Shown here in pieces: positions 9,493 through 18,054 of a stretch of DNA of 64,000 bases; within the stretch, counting starts at the first letter, position 1; each line of letters begins with the position of its first letter. Source of the DNA: Pseudomonadota bacterium (GTDB taxonomy: Bacteria > Pseudomonadota > Alphaproteobacteria > Sphingomonadales > Sphingomonadaceae); the NCBI GenBank assembly GCA_020160755.1, contig JAIUPN010000008.1:62001-126000 (forward strand). The letters run 5' to 3'. The notes under the pieces were generated by a model. It was given only the letters and a program-made list of their open reading frames with translations. It made no database searches and was not told the origin of the DNA. The position numbers and the translations under genes are program-made.

Positions 9493-9756
9493 TCAGCGGA
9501 CGCTGCCGCGCCGGATCAGGTTGATGATACCCAGCAGCACGACTGCGCCGATAAAGGCCCAGAGCAGACCGACCGGACTGAAGGTATCGAGGCTGGCCCC
9601 CATACCGAAAAAGCTGCCGAGGAAATTGCCGAGAAATGCGCCGACGATCCCGACGACGACGTTGAGGATTATCCCCTGCTGCGCATCGGTGCGCATGACG
9701 ATGCTGGCGAGCCAGCCGATGATCCCGCCGACGATCAAAGTGATGATCAAACCCAT
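9493..9756 (-). CDS. GlsB/YeaQ/YmgE family small membrane protein (copy 2)
   Basis: An 87-residue protein with three membrane segments, starting MGLIITLIVGGIIGWLAS. It shares SIVMRTDAQQG and AFIGAVVLLGI with the downstream copy. The start at 9756 is preferred because GGGAAGGGAAA precedes it; an in-frame extension to 9807 adds a charged, non-family stretch (MVAGCWRLPGRFREGK) and is unlikely. The two copies are 122 bases apart and probably share regulation. Function is not known beyond family membership. Confidence 0.9.
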   Translation of the reverse strand: MGLIITLIVGGIIGWLASIVMRTDAQQGIILNVVVGIVGAFLGNFLGSFFGMGASLDTFSPVGLLWAFIGAVVLLGIINLIRRGSVR

Positions 9757-9875
9757 GATTTTCCCTTCCCTGAAGCGGCCGGGCAAACGCCAACACCCGG
9801 CGACCATGCGAACGTCCGGTCGCGCCCGGACATCGTTTCAACGATGACAGAGGAATGCGGCCAGGGAGCGAAAGG

Positions 9876-9908
9876 TTCCCGGCCGGCCCGCGTGGGCTCG
9901 GCCGGGAA
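9876..9908. repeat. 10-bp inverted repeat upstream of GlsB-like pair
   Basis: TTCCCGGCCG and CGGCCGGGAA form a perfect 10-bp stem with a 13-base loop. There is no T-run on either side, so it is not a standard terminator. It could be a leader hairpin or an operator for the GlsB-like genes, which start 120 bases away. Confidence 0.5.
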
Positions 9909-10721
9909 AGTGGGATCGGTTCCTGTTCGGGAACGTCTCCGGGTCGCAATTTCCGGATTAAGCAGCCGCGTTTGACGCTGTTGTGACGAAGCGCACAGCC
10001 GCGAAAATAAATGGACAAAGGGGGAATGTGGCGGCGGGCGCGGTCAGCACACCGTGCGCTGTGTCGACCATGCGCGTGCAATCGAAATGTCGAACGCGCA
10101 CGCGAAATGGGGGCCAGCATCGCTGCCAACCCCCACTATCCGGCTTTGCCCCACGTACCTCGCTCCACCTCATCCCGTTCCGCTTTTCTTGCGATCAGCG
10201 GCCCGCAAAACGATGCGTCGCGGCGCACGCCGGAACAATCCGGCGACGGTTTGGTCGGCCCCCTTTCGGGGGCCGGCCGCACCTGGAAAGCCCTTCATCA
10301 TCTCTTCCTGCGTCTGCCGAAGCAGTCGCGGTCCAAGCGATGGACTGCATTTCCTGTACCCGATCGGGTCCGTATCAACTCGTGGGAATCGCTACGTTCC
10401 GTGACCAGGCTATCGGTCGATTTCCTCGTCAATCCGTCCGTTCTCTTCTGGCTAGTCTTGCAACTACCCTTGATGTCCCGGTGGTTTGTCGTCTCTGTCG
10501 TCCGATGATTTGAAGCTGACACGAAGCTTCGGACCCGCCAACAAAAAAGCAGCGAAAAGCGGCCGCGCACCGTCCCCGCTTGTGGATAAGTCCGGCATTA
10601 GCAACAAGCAGATTCGCCGCAGCATTTTTGTAACAGCAGCGCAGCATTTTCGGATTCGGTTCGCGGCCCGAATCGCGCCCGCCGACCTGACCGCGAGTCG
10701 CGACTCGACGTCCGGGACTCC

Positions 10722-10750
10722 AAAAAAAAGCGGGGCCCGCGGGCCCCGCT
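10722..10750 (-). terminator. Rho-independent terminator of the DUF2853-OmpA gene
   Basis: The sequence AGCGGGGCCCGCGGGCCCCG (plus the final CT) is a perfect self-complementary hairpin. On the minus strand it is followed by a run of eight T. It lies 27 bases beyond the stop of the OmpA-like gene and is one of the clearest terminators in the window. Confidence 0.9.
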
Positions 10751-10776
10751 CCCTTGTCACAAGCGCCGAAGGGCGA

Positions 10777-11919
10777 TCAACCCTTCACGGTCACCTCGAC
10801 CCGGCGCGCTGCCGAATTGTCGGTGCCCGTCGTCGTCGCCTCGGCAGGTTTTTCCAGAACCACCCGGTCGGCCGCGAAGCCGAGCTTCTCAAGCGCCGCC
10901 TTGACGCTCTGCGCACGATTCTTCGACAGTTCGGCGTTGGCCGCTGCATTGCCCGTCGGGTCGTTATAGCCGGAGACCGCCAGCGTCGCGGCCGGATTGG
11001 CGTCGAAATAGGCCTTTACCGAGGATGCTGCGGTTGTCAGGTCGTTCGACACCTCCGATTTGCCCGTGTCGAAATAGACGGTGAGCATCGGCTTGCCCTC
11101 GCGATCCGCCGCGACGACACCCGCGCCGGCGGGGATCGCCGCTGCGCTCGCCGTGCCGGTCGCGCCGGTCGTATCGACGGTGCCATCGCCCGGCGCCACA
11201 GTCTCGCTGATCGCCGTGTCGTCGGTGGCCGGCGCCACGGCGGTGTCCTGTTTCGAGCAATAGCGCAGGCCGAAAAAGAGCAGCGCGGCGAGGACGAGGG
11301 CGAGAAGCAGCCAGCCGAGCCACCCCATGCCGCCGCCACTGTCGCCGCTGCTGCCGATATCGCCGGTACCACCCGAATAGGCCTGTTGCGGACTGGCCGC
11401 AGGAGGAGCCGGATCCACCGGCGTTGCTGCGGGCGGCGACGTTGCCGCAGCGGGCGCGGCCGCGGAAGCCCCCGCGAGGCCCGCTGCGGCAAGCGGGGCG
11501 GCGGATGCGCTCGGATCCTCCTTGGGAGCATCGCCATCCACGCCGCCGACCGCAGCCATGGCTGCGGCCGCGCCGGCGCCGCCGACCGCTCCGGCCGCAC
11601 CACCGAAGAGGGTGAGCAGGCCGAAATGCCGCGCGAGGAGATAGTAGACGGTGACGCGGTTCCTCGTCCGGTCGCCCTTCATCTGTTCGCCGACGTTCGC
11701 GATCGCCGCGTCGAGCGTCGCATCGTCGTCGGTCAGCCCCAGCTTCTTCTTGAGGAAATTTTCGCGAACACGGTCGGTTTCCTTCTTGTCGGTAAAGGAG
11801 ACAAGCGAGGAATCACGATTTCGAAGTGCTATGCCCAGATATTTGACGATCGCCGACACCACCGCCTCGTCGGCGTCCGCGACATATTTCCTGACATCCG
11901 CCAGCCAATCTTCTGCCAT
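10777..11919 (-). CDS. DUF2853-OmpA fusion protein, single membrane helix
   Basis: 380 residues in three parts. Residues 1-105 (AEDWLADVRKYVADADEAVV onward) resemble the small stand-alone DUF2853 family and should be cytoplasmic. A 90-residue Ala/Pro/Gly linker and one membrane helix follow (WLGWLLLALVLAALLFFGL, about residues 200-220). The C-terminus is an OmpA/MotB-type peptidoglycan-binding domain (LTVYFDTGKSEVS; GYNDPTGNAAANAELSKNRA), with the usual TD replaced by ND but the key Asp, Asn and Arg kept. It could tether a cytoplasmic domain to the cell wall. AGGAGGAT precedes the ATG. The assignment of DUF2853 is from memory of the family and is less certain than OmpA. Confidence 0.85.
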   Translation of the reverse strand: MAEDWLADVRKYVADADEAVVSAIVKYLGIALRNRDSSLVSFTDKKETDRVRENFLKKKLGLTDDDATLDAAIANVGEQMKGDRTRNRVTVYYLLARHFGLLTLFGGAAGAVGGAGAAAAMAAVGGVDGDAPKEDPSASAAPLAAAGLAGASAAAPAAATSPPAATPVDPAPPAASPQQAYSGGTGDIGSSGDSGGGMGWLGWLLLALVLAALLFFGLRYCSKQDTAVAPATDDTAISETVAPGDGTVDTTGATGTASAAAIPAGAGVVAADREGKPMLTVYFDTGKSEVSNDLTTAASSVKAYFDANPAATLAVSGYNDPTGNAAANAELSKNRAQSVKAALEKLGFAADRVVLEKPAEATTTGTDNSAARRVEVTVKG

Positions 11920-12046
11920 GCGATTATCCTCCTGCCAGACGCAAGAATTCGCCGTCAGACGCTCGCACGGAAGGCGAGACTCGCGCCTTAGGAGTTGGAA
12001 CCTATATCATTTTCCGCGAAAGCAACATCGCGGCCGGATATCGGTG

Positions 12047-13036
12047 CTATCGCTTGCCGAGATCGCCCTTGCCCACGGTGCCCGATGCCATCTCCAGCAT
12101 CCGGTCGAGGCTCTTGCGCGCGGCGAGGCGGAGCCCCTCCTCCATCTCGATCTGCGGCTTCAGGTCGCGCAGCGCGATGTAGAGCTTCTCCATCGTGTTG
12201 AGCGCCATGTACGGGCAAATGTTGCAGTTGCAGTTGCCGTCGGCCCCCGGCGCGCCAATGAAGTGCTTCTCGGGCAGCGCGAGTTCCATCTGGTGGATGA
12301 TGTGCGGCTCGGTCGCGACGATCAGCGTGTCGCCGGGGAAGGACTTGGCGAATTGCAGGATGCCGCTGGTCGACCCGACATAATCGGCATGGTCGACGAT
12401 ATGCGGCGGACATTCGGGGTGCGCCGCAACGGGGGCGCCGGGATGCTGCGCCTTCAGTTTGATCAGCTCGGTCTCGCTGAACGCCTCGTGCACGATGCAC
12501 ACGCCCGGCCACAGCAGCATCTCGCGCCCGAACTTGCGATTGAGATAGCCGCCGAGATGACGGTCGGGGCCGAAGATGATCGGCTGATCTTCCGGGATCT
12601 GGCTGATGATCGTCTCGGCGCTCGACGAGGTGACGATGATGTCGCTGAGCGCCTTCACCGCCGCCGAGCAATTGATGTAGGTCAGCGCGATATGGTTCGG
12701 ATGCGCCTCGCGGAACCGCTTGAACTGTTCGGGCGGGCAACTGTCCTCAAGGCTGCAACCCGCATCCATGTCGGGGAGGATCACGGTCTTTTCGGGACTG
12801 AGGATCTTCGCGGTCTCGGCCATGAACTTGACGCCGCAAAAAGCGATGACCTCGGCGTCGGTGTCGGCCGCCTTGCGCGACAGTTCGAGCGAATCGCCGA
12901 CGAAATCGGCCAGATCCTGAATCTCCGGCTTCTGGTAATAATGCGCGAGGATGACGGCGTTGCGTTCCTTGCGCAGGCGCTCGATTTCGGCGCGCAGGTC
13001 GAGGCCTGAGAGATTCTCGCGAACGGGAGCAGTCAT
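12047..13036 (-). CDS. nadA: Quinolinate synthase NadA
   Basis: A 329-residue [4Fe-4S] enzyme that condenses iminoaspartate and dihydroxyacetone phosphate to quinolinate for de novo NAD synthesis. It shows the characteristic N-terminal LAHYYQKPEIQDLADFVGDS and the motif FCGVKFMAETAKIL. Three cluster cysteines lie in YINCSAAVK, AHPECPP and CNICPYMALN. A Shine-Dalgarno AAGGAAA precedes the ATG. nadB and nadC are not in the window, so the NAD pathway is dispersed here. Confidence 0.97.
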   Translation of the reverse strand: MTAPVRENLSGLDLRAEIERLRKERNAVILAHYYQKPEIQDLADFVGDSLELSRKAADTDAEVIAFCGVKFMAETAKILSPEKTVILPDMDAGCSLEDSCPPEQFKRFREAHPNHIALTYINCSAAVKALSDIIVTSSSAETIISQIPEDQPIIFGPDRHLGGYLNRKFGREMLLWPGVCIVHEAFSETELIKLKAQHPGAPVAAHPECPPHIVDHADYVGSTSGILQFAKSFPGDTLIVATEPHIIHQMELALPEKHFIGAPGADGNCNCNICPYMALNTMEKLYIALRDLKPQIEMEEGLRLAARKSLDRMLEMASGTVGKGDLGKR

Positions 13037-13104
13037 GGCGTTTCCTTATATGGCTTTTGCCTTGGCGCACCCCCTACACCGCTGCCCGCGGGAGGGCAAT
13101 TCGG

Positions 13105-13818
13105 CTATTGGCCGGCGAGCCGCTCCGCGAGCGCGATGACAGGGGGCGTCATCGCCAACAGCGATATGGCGACGCGCGTCGCGATGACAACCGCGCCGAT
13201 CGCCCATGTCGCCGGATGCACTGCGCCGCGTGTCCGGCGATCATAGGCCGCGACGATCGCGACCGCCGCGAGCTGGCACAGCGCGACCGCCGGCTCGGCC
13301 CAGGGCCCCATCAACGGAATCGGGAGCAGTCGTCCCAGCGCGGGTTCGAGGATCACGATCGTCGCCCCGATCATCAGCCGCCGGTGCCAGTCGGTCGCGC
13401 CGCGCCGCCGGATCGCCCACGCGACCATCGCGCCGAAGACGAGCGACTCCGTCACGGTGAGCACGAGAAAATAAGGCGGCGTGAAAAAGGGCGGGAAGCG
13501 GTTCAGCACCAGCGACGCGATGCCGGTGAAGATGCCGAGACAGGTGATGAAGATCGCAAGCAGCCCGCCGATCCGCCCAAGCTGGCGATGCCGCACCAGA
13601 TTGCCCTGCGAAACGAGCGTCGGCTGCGCGATCAGCAGCGCGAGCCAGGCGATCATCGCCACCCCGTGGACATGGACCCAAAAGGGCGCCGCGACCGGAT
13701 CGACGAAACCCCGCAGCGCGAATTGCAGGAAACCGAAGACGATGAAGATCGCGAGGCCGATCGCCATGCGATGCCAGAAAAGTTCGGCGCGCGCGACGCC
13801 TCCCGCTGTCGTAGCCAT
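13105..13818 (-). CDS. Multi-pass membrane protein of unknown function
   Basis: 237 residues with about seven hydrophobic segments, for example GLAIFIVFGFLQFAL, MIAWLALLIAQPTL, GLLAIFITCLGIFTGIASLV and ATWAIGAVVIATRVAISLLA. Histidines at FWVHVHGVAM and NLVRHRQLGRIG recall DUF2306 or cytochrome b561-like membrane proteins, but the match is not strong enough to name a family. It lies 68 bases downstream of nadA on the same strand. Function cannot be stated. Confidence 0.75.
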   Translation of the reverse strand: MATTAGGVARAELFWHRMAIGLAIFIVFGFLQFALRGFVDPVAAPFWVHVHGVAMIAWLALLIAQPTLVSQGNLVRHRQLGRIGGLLAIFITCLGIFTGIASLVLNRFPPFFTPPYFLVLTVTESLVFGAMVAWAIRRRGATDWHRRLMIGATIVILEPALGRLLPIPLMGPWAEPAVALCQLAAVAIVAAYDRRTRGAVHPATWAIGAVVIATRVAISLLAMTPPVIALAERLAGQ

Positions 13819-13885
13819 GCCCTGTTCCCCTGCCCCGAAAACGGGCGGAGACTAGCGCAGCCGCGAAAGCGCGGGAAGCCGGGAT

Positions 13886-14521
13886 TTACCCAGTCGGCGC
13901 GTCGGCAAAGCGCGCGGTGACCTTCGCATCGATCCCCGCGGCCTTCAGCGGCATGGCGAAGCTCTGCTCGACCGCGGTGCGCGCCGCACCCTGTGCGAGG
14001 CGCATCGGCGTCGCGCCCTTCGCCTGCGCGATCAGTTCCTCCTGCGCGCGCTTGCGGTTGGCGGCATCGAGCGTGCGTTCGGCATCGGTCAGGGTCAGCA
14101 ATATCTCGCCGTCGCGATATTCGCTGATCGCATCGATATCGATTTCGGGTCCCGCGAGCCGCAGCGGCGGCAAGGTCACGGTCAGCGCACTGGTCGCCGC
14201 ATCCCAGTCGAGGTCCGATTGTTTGAGCTTGCCGAGGTCGAGTTCGTAGCGGACCGTACCCGGCATGATCAGCGTCTTCTTCGCGCTGAGCCCCATCCGG
14301 CTCTGCGTCGAGGTCACCACCGCGACATAGCGCGCGGTAAAGGGCACCAGCACATTTTGTTCCTGCAGGCCCTGCAGACTCGCGGCGACGACGGTTTCGG
14401 GATCATAACCCTTTTGCCAGTCCTGCCATGCCGCGACCGCCCACCAGACGGCGACGAGCAGCAACGCCGCGGCGGCGAGCAGGACGAGACGGGGAGCAAG
14501 GCGAGCGGGAGAGGTGGTCAT
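13886..14521 (-). CDS. DUF4230 family membrane-anchored protein
   Basis: 211 residues. One N-terminal membrane helix (LVLLAAAALLLVAVWWAVAAW) precedes a soluble domain with LVPFTARYVAVVTSTQSRMG and KTLIMPGTVRYELDLGKL, which are typical of DUF4230. The domain is probably periplasmic. Its ATG overlaps the stop of the upstream gene in an ATGA arrangement (14518-14521), so the two are translationally coupled; an extension to 14542 is possible but less likely. The family has no established function. Confidence 0.82.
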   Translation of the reverse strand: MTTSPARLAPRLVLLAAAALLLVAVWWAVAAWQDWQKGYDPETVVAASLQGLQEQNVLVPFTARYVAVVTSTQSRMGLSAKKTLIMPGTVRYELDLGKLKQSDLDWDAATSALTVTLPPLRLAGPEIDIDAISEYRDGEILLTLTDAERTLDAANRKRAQEELIAQAKGATPMRLAQGAARTAVEQSFAMPLKAAGIDAKVTARFADAPTG

Positions 14522-15297
14522 GGCGTCGTATAATCCGAACAATCGGGCGCCGGCCGGTCCATTTCATAGCGCGACGTCGCGGGGTTATAGCGCAGCGTGC
14601 GTTCATAGCTGCACTCGGGGTCTTTCGCGTGGACGAGGTCCGCCGCCTTGAGCCGCAGACCGCCATTGTCCTGCGACCGGCGCGCGGTGCGCGGATAGGC
14701 GGTCGCCACCGCGCGATAGGTCAGCGCGGGGAACTCGCCTGCCTCGGCGGGCCCGGCGGACAGCGTGCCGGTGAAATTATACTCGTCGTGGCACGCCTCG
14801 CGCCGATCCTTCATCGCCTGTTCCGAGAAACAGGCGCGGATCATCAACGAGCTGTCCCACACGACATCTAGCACCTCGTCGCCGACGCGCATGTTCGACG
14901 GCGTCGTGTCGAGACGCAGCAGGCGCAACCGGCTGCCGTTACCGCCGCCGCCCGAATACATCGCCGTTTGGCTGGTCACGACGCCCATCAGATATTGGCG
15001 CGCATCGGCGGGCGCGTCATCGCGCGGCGGCACGGCGATCAGATACGGCCAGAGGTTAAGCGACTGACCGTCGTCGCGGCTGTACGGGAGCGGCAGATCG
15101 CTCGCATCGCCGTTCGTCGGCGCGGTCAGGACGAGCGCGCCATCGGCCTCGCCCGCTTTTGCCGGCGCGGGCAGGTCGAGGCACAGGCTCTTGTCGGGAA
15201 GGCATTTCCGGTCGCCCTCGCCCGCCACCAGCGCGATGACGACGGGATCGGACGCGGCTGCGGGCTGCGCGGCGGCGATCAAAAGCGGGAGCAGCAT
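14518..15297 (-). CDS. Putative secreted protein, unknown family
   Basis: 259 residues beginning MLLPLLIAAAQPAAASDPVV, a short signal peptide with an AAA-type cleavage region. The mature part has an even scatter of Cys (KCLPDKSLCL, RACFSEQAMKDRREAC, PECSYE, PDCSDY), which suggests disulfides in the periplasm. No recognised domain. The ATG at 15297 overlaps the stop of the metallo-beta-lactamase-fold gene (TGATG), and its own stop overlaps the DUF4230 start, so the three genes form one tightly coupled unit. Confidence 0.78.
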   Translation of the reverse strand: MLLPLLIAAAQPAAASDPVVIALVAGEGDRKCLPDKSLCLDLPAPAKAGEADGALVLTAPTNGDASDLPLPYSRDDGQSLNLWPYLIAVPPRDDAPADARQYLMGVVTSQTAMYSGGGGNGSRLRLLRLDTTPSNMRVGDEVLDVVWDSSLMIRACFSEQAMKDRREACHDEYNFTGTLSAGPAEAGEFPALTYRAVATAYPRTARRSQDNGGLRLKAADLVHAKDPECSYERTLRYNPATSRYEMDRPAPDCSDYTTP

Positions 15298-16214
15298 CAG
15301 GCCAGCGTCCATTCGTCGTTCTGCGCCCGAACGGCGCCGCGCGTCTGGAGGTCGATCAGATGCGCGAGCACCGAGCGGCCCGCGGCGCCATTGAGCCGCG
15401 GGTCGAGCCCCTTGTACATATGCTTCACCATCTCGGGGATGACGCGTGTTCCCTTTTCGAGTTCGCGCAAGATCTGCCGCTCGCGCTGCTTGCGGTGGCC
15501 GAGCATCCCGCGCACGAGCTGCCGCGGCTTGGTCACCGCGGGACCGTGCGCCGGATAATAGACGCGGTCCTCGCGATCATAGAGTTTCGAGAGGCTGGCC
15601 ATATAGGCGGCCATGTCGCCGTCGGGCGGACTGACGACGCTGGTCGACCACGCCATGACATGATCACCGGTGAACAGCGCGCCGCTTTCGACGAGCCCGA
15701 AGCAGAGATGGTTCGACGTATGCCCGGGGGTCGCGACCGCCTCGAGCGTCCAGCCGTCGCCCGAAATCCGCTCGCCGTCGGCGAGGACGCGGTCGGGGGC
15801 ATAATCGGGATCGAAGGCCGAATCGGCGCGCGGGCCGTCGTCGGACAGCGCCAGCGGCGCGCAGCCGATGATCGGGGCGCCGGTTGCTGCTTTCAGCGGC
15901 GCGGCGGCGGGCGAATGGTCGCGGTGGGTGTGGGTGCAGAGGATCGCGGCGACGCGCTGGCCATCGACGGCGCGCAGGATCGCATCGACATGCCCTGTGC
16001 CGTTGATGTCGGCAGGATCGCCGATGCTGAGGCCCGACCCGGTCGGACCGGGGTCGATCACCGCGACGTCGCTGCCGGCGCCGACGATCCACGTCTGGGT
16101 GCCGGTGAAGGTATAAGGCGACGGGTTCGGCGCGAGCACACGGCGCACCAGCGGCTCATGCTGCTCGCACTCGCCGGCGCGGATGCTGTCGGGCCAGGGC
16201 TTTTCTTCGCTCAT
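15297..16214 (-). CDS. Metallo-beta-lactamase-fold hydrolase (LACTB2-like)
   Basis: About 305 residues. The di-metal site is seen in THTHRDHSPA (HxHxDH), in the downstream histidine of ATPGHTSNHLCF and in the aspartate of LFTGDHVMAW. A C-terminal helical winged-helix-like region follows (RQILRELEKGTRVIPEMV), as in LACTB2-type hydrolases. The substrate is unknown; this subfamily includes nucleases and thioesterases, so no antibiotic role should be inferred. The start MSEEKPWPDS at 16214 is chosen, but ATGs slightly upstream are possible. It leads a three-gene overlapping unit with the secreted and DUF4230 proteins. Confidence 0.88.
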   Translation of the reverse strand: MSEEKPWPDSIRAGECEQHEPLVRRVLAPNPSPYTFTGTQTWIVGAGSDVAVIDPGPTGSGLSIGDPADINGTGHVDAILRAVDGQRVAAILCTHTHRDHSPAAAPLKAATGAPIIGCAPLALSDDGPRADSAFDPDYAPDRVLADGERISGDGWTLEAVATPGHTSNHLCFGLVESGALFTGDHVMAWSTSVVSPPDGDMAAYMASLSKLYDREDRVYYPAHGPAVTKPRQLVRGMLGHRKQRERQILRELEKGTRVIPEMVKHMYKGLDPRLNGAAGRSVLAHLIDLQTRGAVRAQNDEWTLA

Positions 16215-16276
16215 GCCGCCCATGTGGCATCGCAAGGGGCGAAGGAAAAGACATGCGCGTCAAAAAGAGGGGACGT

Positions 16277-16308
16277 GAAAAAGGGAGCGACATACGTCAC
16301 TCCCTTTC
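16277..16308 (-). terminator. Terminator after the BlaI-BlaR1-like pair
   Basis: On the minus strand, AAAGGGAGTGAC pairs with GTCGCTCCCTTT (one G-T) around a GTAT loop and runs into five T. It is about 60 bases past the stop of the M56 gene and separates it from the following hydrolase unit. Confidence 0.78.
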
Positions 16309-16365
16309 CCCGCCCCTGCCGCCGGCCCCACCGGGGAGCAAAGACCGGCGTCGAAGCTGTTCGGG

Positions 16366-18054
16366 CTAGTTGCCCGATTTCTCCATTTCGGCGATCGCCT
16401 TGTCGAGGTCGGCGGCGACCTTCGTCCGCATGTCGTCGGACAGGGTCCGCGCACGTTCGCCTTCGGCGAAGGCTTCGCGCGCCTTCTTGAGCGCCGACAA
16501 CCGCGCGGCCCTGGCTTCGGGCCCGTCGCTGCACGCGAACATCATGACGTGACTGCGCTTGTTGCCGTCGCTTTCGTCGCGGTTGACGATCGGCACGTTT
16601 TGCTTGCTGCCGCATTGGCCCATGACGAACGCCTTGCCGTCCATCGTCCATGCGCGAACGGGCATGGGCGGGATCGGGGGCATCGGCGGCATCGGCGCCA
16701 TGGCAGTGCGAAGGCGTTCCCGGCGCTTGGCTTCGAGCTTGTCGGCGATCGCCTCGGCACGCTTGCCGGTGACGCCCTGTTCCTTGAGCGTCGCGATGAC
16801 ATCGTCGCGCGACAGGCCGCCGTGCGAACGGATTTCGATGCGGCGCATCTTGTCCTTGCCGTCGGCGGGGGCGAACATCACCGTGGGCGCCTTGCCTTCG
16901 CCCTCGCCGTCGCGGCGGATGACGATGCGGTGCACTTCGCGCTTTTTCTTGCCGTCGTCGTCGGTCGCGGTGTCGTCACGATGTTCGGTGAAGACCATCA
17001 CGCCGGGCGCGTCGGGCGCGTCGGGCGCTTCGAGCGCCGCGGGCGGCGGCGGTGCGTCGGGAGCAGGCGGCGGCGCGGGAACGTCGGCCGTCTGGGCCCT
17101 TGCCACCACGATCCCCGCGGGGACGAGCGTCGCGGTCGCGCCAAGCACCGCGAGCGTCGCGCTGCCAATCAGCAACCGGCCGACCAGCCCGCGCTTTTTC
17201 GAAATATCCTGCCTCGTCAACATAGTGAGCCTCTCCTGCAGATTATCGTGGACCGCCATCGGCGCGGCGAGCGACAGGCGCGGGCCGACCGCCGCCTTGA
17301 CGATCGCGGTTGCATAGCGCGCGGTCCGCTCGCCCCGTTCGTCCTGATCGGCCATCGTCAGCACGCGCGCGTCGCACGCGGCCTCCTGGTCGAAACGAAA
17401 GGCGCGGATGGCGCGCCAGGCAAAGGGATTGAACCATTGCGCGGCGAGCAGCACGAGCGCCGCGCTGTTCGCCCACAGATCGCCGTGGCGGTGGTGCGAC
17501 AGCTCATGGTCGATCGCCAGCGCGCGCTCTTCGGCGACATAACGCGCGAAGAAATCGTGCGGCACGGCGACATAGCGCCGCCACAGCCCGAACGCGACCG
17601 GACCGTCGACGGCATCGGACATGACGAGCCGGATGGTCCCGATCGGTTCGAGTTCGACCGCCTCGCCCAGCACTTCGCGGCGAAAACGCTGATGCGACAC
17701 GAACGCGGCGATGAGTACGGCCGCCATGCCCGCCGCCCACAGGGCAAAGAAGACCGGGGTCAGTTCGGCGAGCGACCAGAGCGGTTCGGCCGCCGCCGCG
17801 GGCGCCGCAACCGGCAGCCCCTCCGGCACCATCACGACGGCTTCGGTCATCGGCGCGGGCATGACCACGACGGGATCGGCGAAAGGCAAGGGCGGCAGTG
17901 CGAGCCGCAGCGCGGGCACCGCCCACAGGACATAGGTCAGCCGCGGACCAAAATGGCGCGCAAAGGGCTTGCGAATGATCAGGACTAGAAGGACGAGGAG
18001 GCCCGTGGTGACGAGCGTATCGGCCCATGCCTGAAGCAGCATGGCGGCGCTCAT
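16366..18054 (-). CDS. M56 family (BlaR1/MecR1-like) membrane metallopeptidase without penicillin sensor domain
   Basis: 562 residues. Several N-terminal membrane helices (LVTTGLLVLLVLIIRKPF; LFALWAAGMAAVLIAAF-type segment) carry a zinc peptidase core: the HExxH site is in IDHELSHHRHGDLWAN and the following acidic ligand is in RFDQEAACDARVL. A further helix at about residue 300 is followed by a Pro/Ala-rich linker and a charged, coiled-coil-prone C-terminus (about residues 330-562) in place of the beta-lactam-binding domain of true BlaR1. It starts inside the stop of the BlaI-like repressor (4-base overlap). By analogy it would cleave or inactivate that repressor after an envelope signal; the signal is unknown. 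Confidence 0.9.
   Translation of the reverse strand: MSAAMLLQAWADTLVTTGLLVLLVLIIRKPFARHFGPRLTYVLWAVPALRLALPPLPFADPVVVMPAPMTEAVVMVPEGLPVAAPAAAAEPLWSLAELTPVFFALWAAGMAAVLIAAFVSHQRFRREVLGEAVELEPIGTIRLVMSDAVDGPVAFGLWRRYVAVPHDFFARYVAEERALAIDHELSHHRHGDLWANSAALVLLAAQWFNPFAWRAIRAFRFDQEAACDARVLTMADQDERGERTARYATAIVKAAVGPRLSLAAPMAVHDNLQERLTMLTRQDISKKRGLVGRLLIGSATLAVLGATATLVPAGIVVARAQTADVPAPPPAPDAPPPPAALEAPDAPDAPGVMVFTEHRDDTATDDDGKKKREVHRIVIRRDGEGEGKAPTVMFAPADGKDKMRRIEIRSHGGLSRDDVIATLKEQGVTGKRAEAIADKLEAKRRERLRTAMAPMPPMPPIPPMPVRAWTMDGKAFVMGQCGSKQNVPIVNRDESDGNKRSHVMMFACSDGPEARAARLSALKKAREAFAEGERARTLSDDMRTKVAADLDKAIAEMEKSGN

Larger units (their letters stand above)
9757..10776. other. 1-kb stretch without a convincing gene
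   Basis: Several short frames open here on both strands, but none shows a family signature, a good Shine-Dalgarno or a sensible composition. Visible structure includes a 10-bp perfect inverted repeat (TTCCCGGCCG at 9876-9885, CGGCCGGGAA at 9899-9908) upstream of the second GlsB-like gene. There is also an 8-bp stem with a TTTC loop (10256-10275), a perfect DnaA-box-like TGTGGATAA (10581-10589), and the terminator at 10722-10750. The first part is probably the leader of the GlsB-like transcript. The rest is unexplained. Confidence 0.5.

Noticed and set aside
10256..10275. Stem-loop with GGCCCCC-TTTC-GGGGGCC as a terminator
   Set aside because: No T-run on either strand and no gene ending near it; kept only as a structural note.
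10581..10589. Perfect DnaA-box-like TGTGGATAA suggesting a replication origin
   Set aside because: A single box, no cluster, no AT-rich unwinding region and no dnaA, hemE or parAB nearby; one match in 64 kb is near chance.
10464..10760. 98-codon minus-strand frame in the 1-kb gap
   Set aside because: It begins inside the OmpA-gene terminator hairpin and has no motif or credible Shine-Dalgarno.
15297..16214. Beta-lactamase controlled by the BlaI-like repressor
   Set aside because: The protein is LACTB2-like with a C-terminal helical extension, lacks a signal peptide, and is separated by a terminator from the blaI pair.
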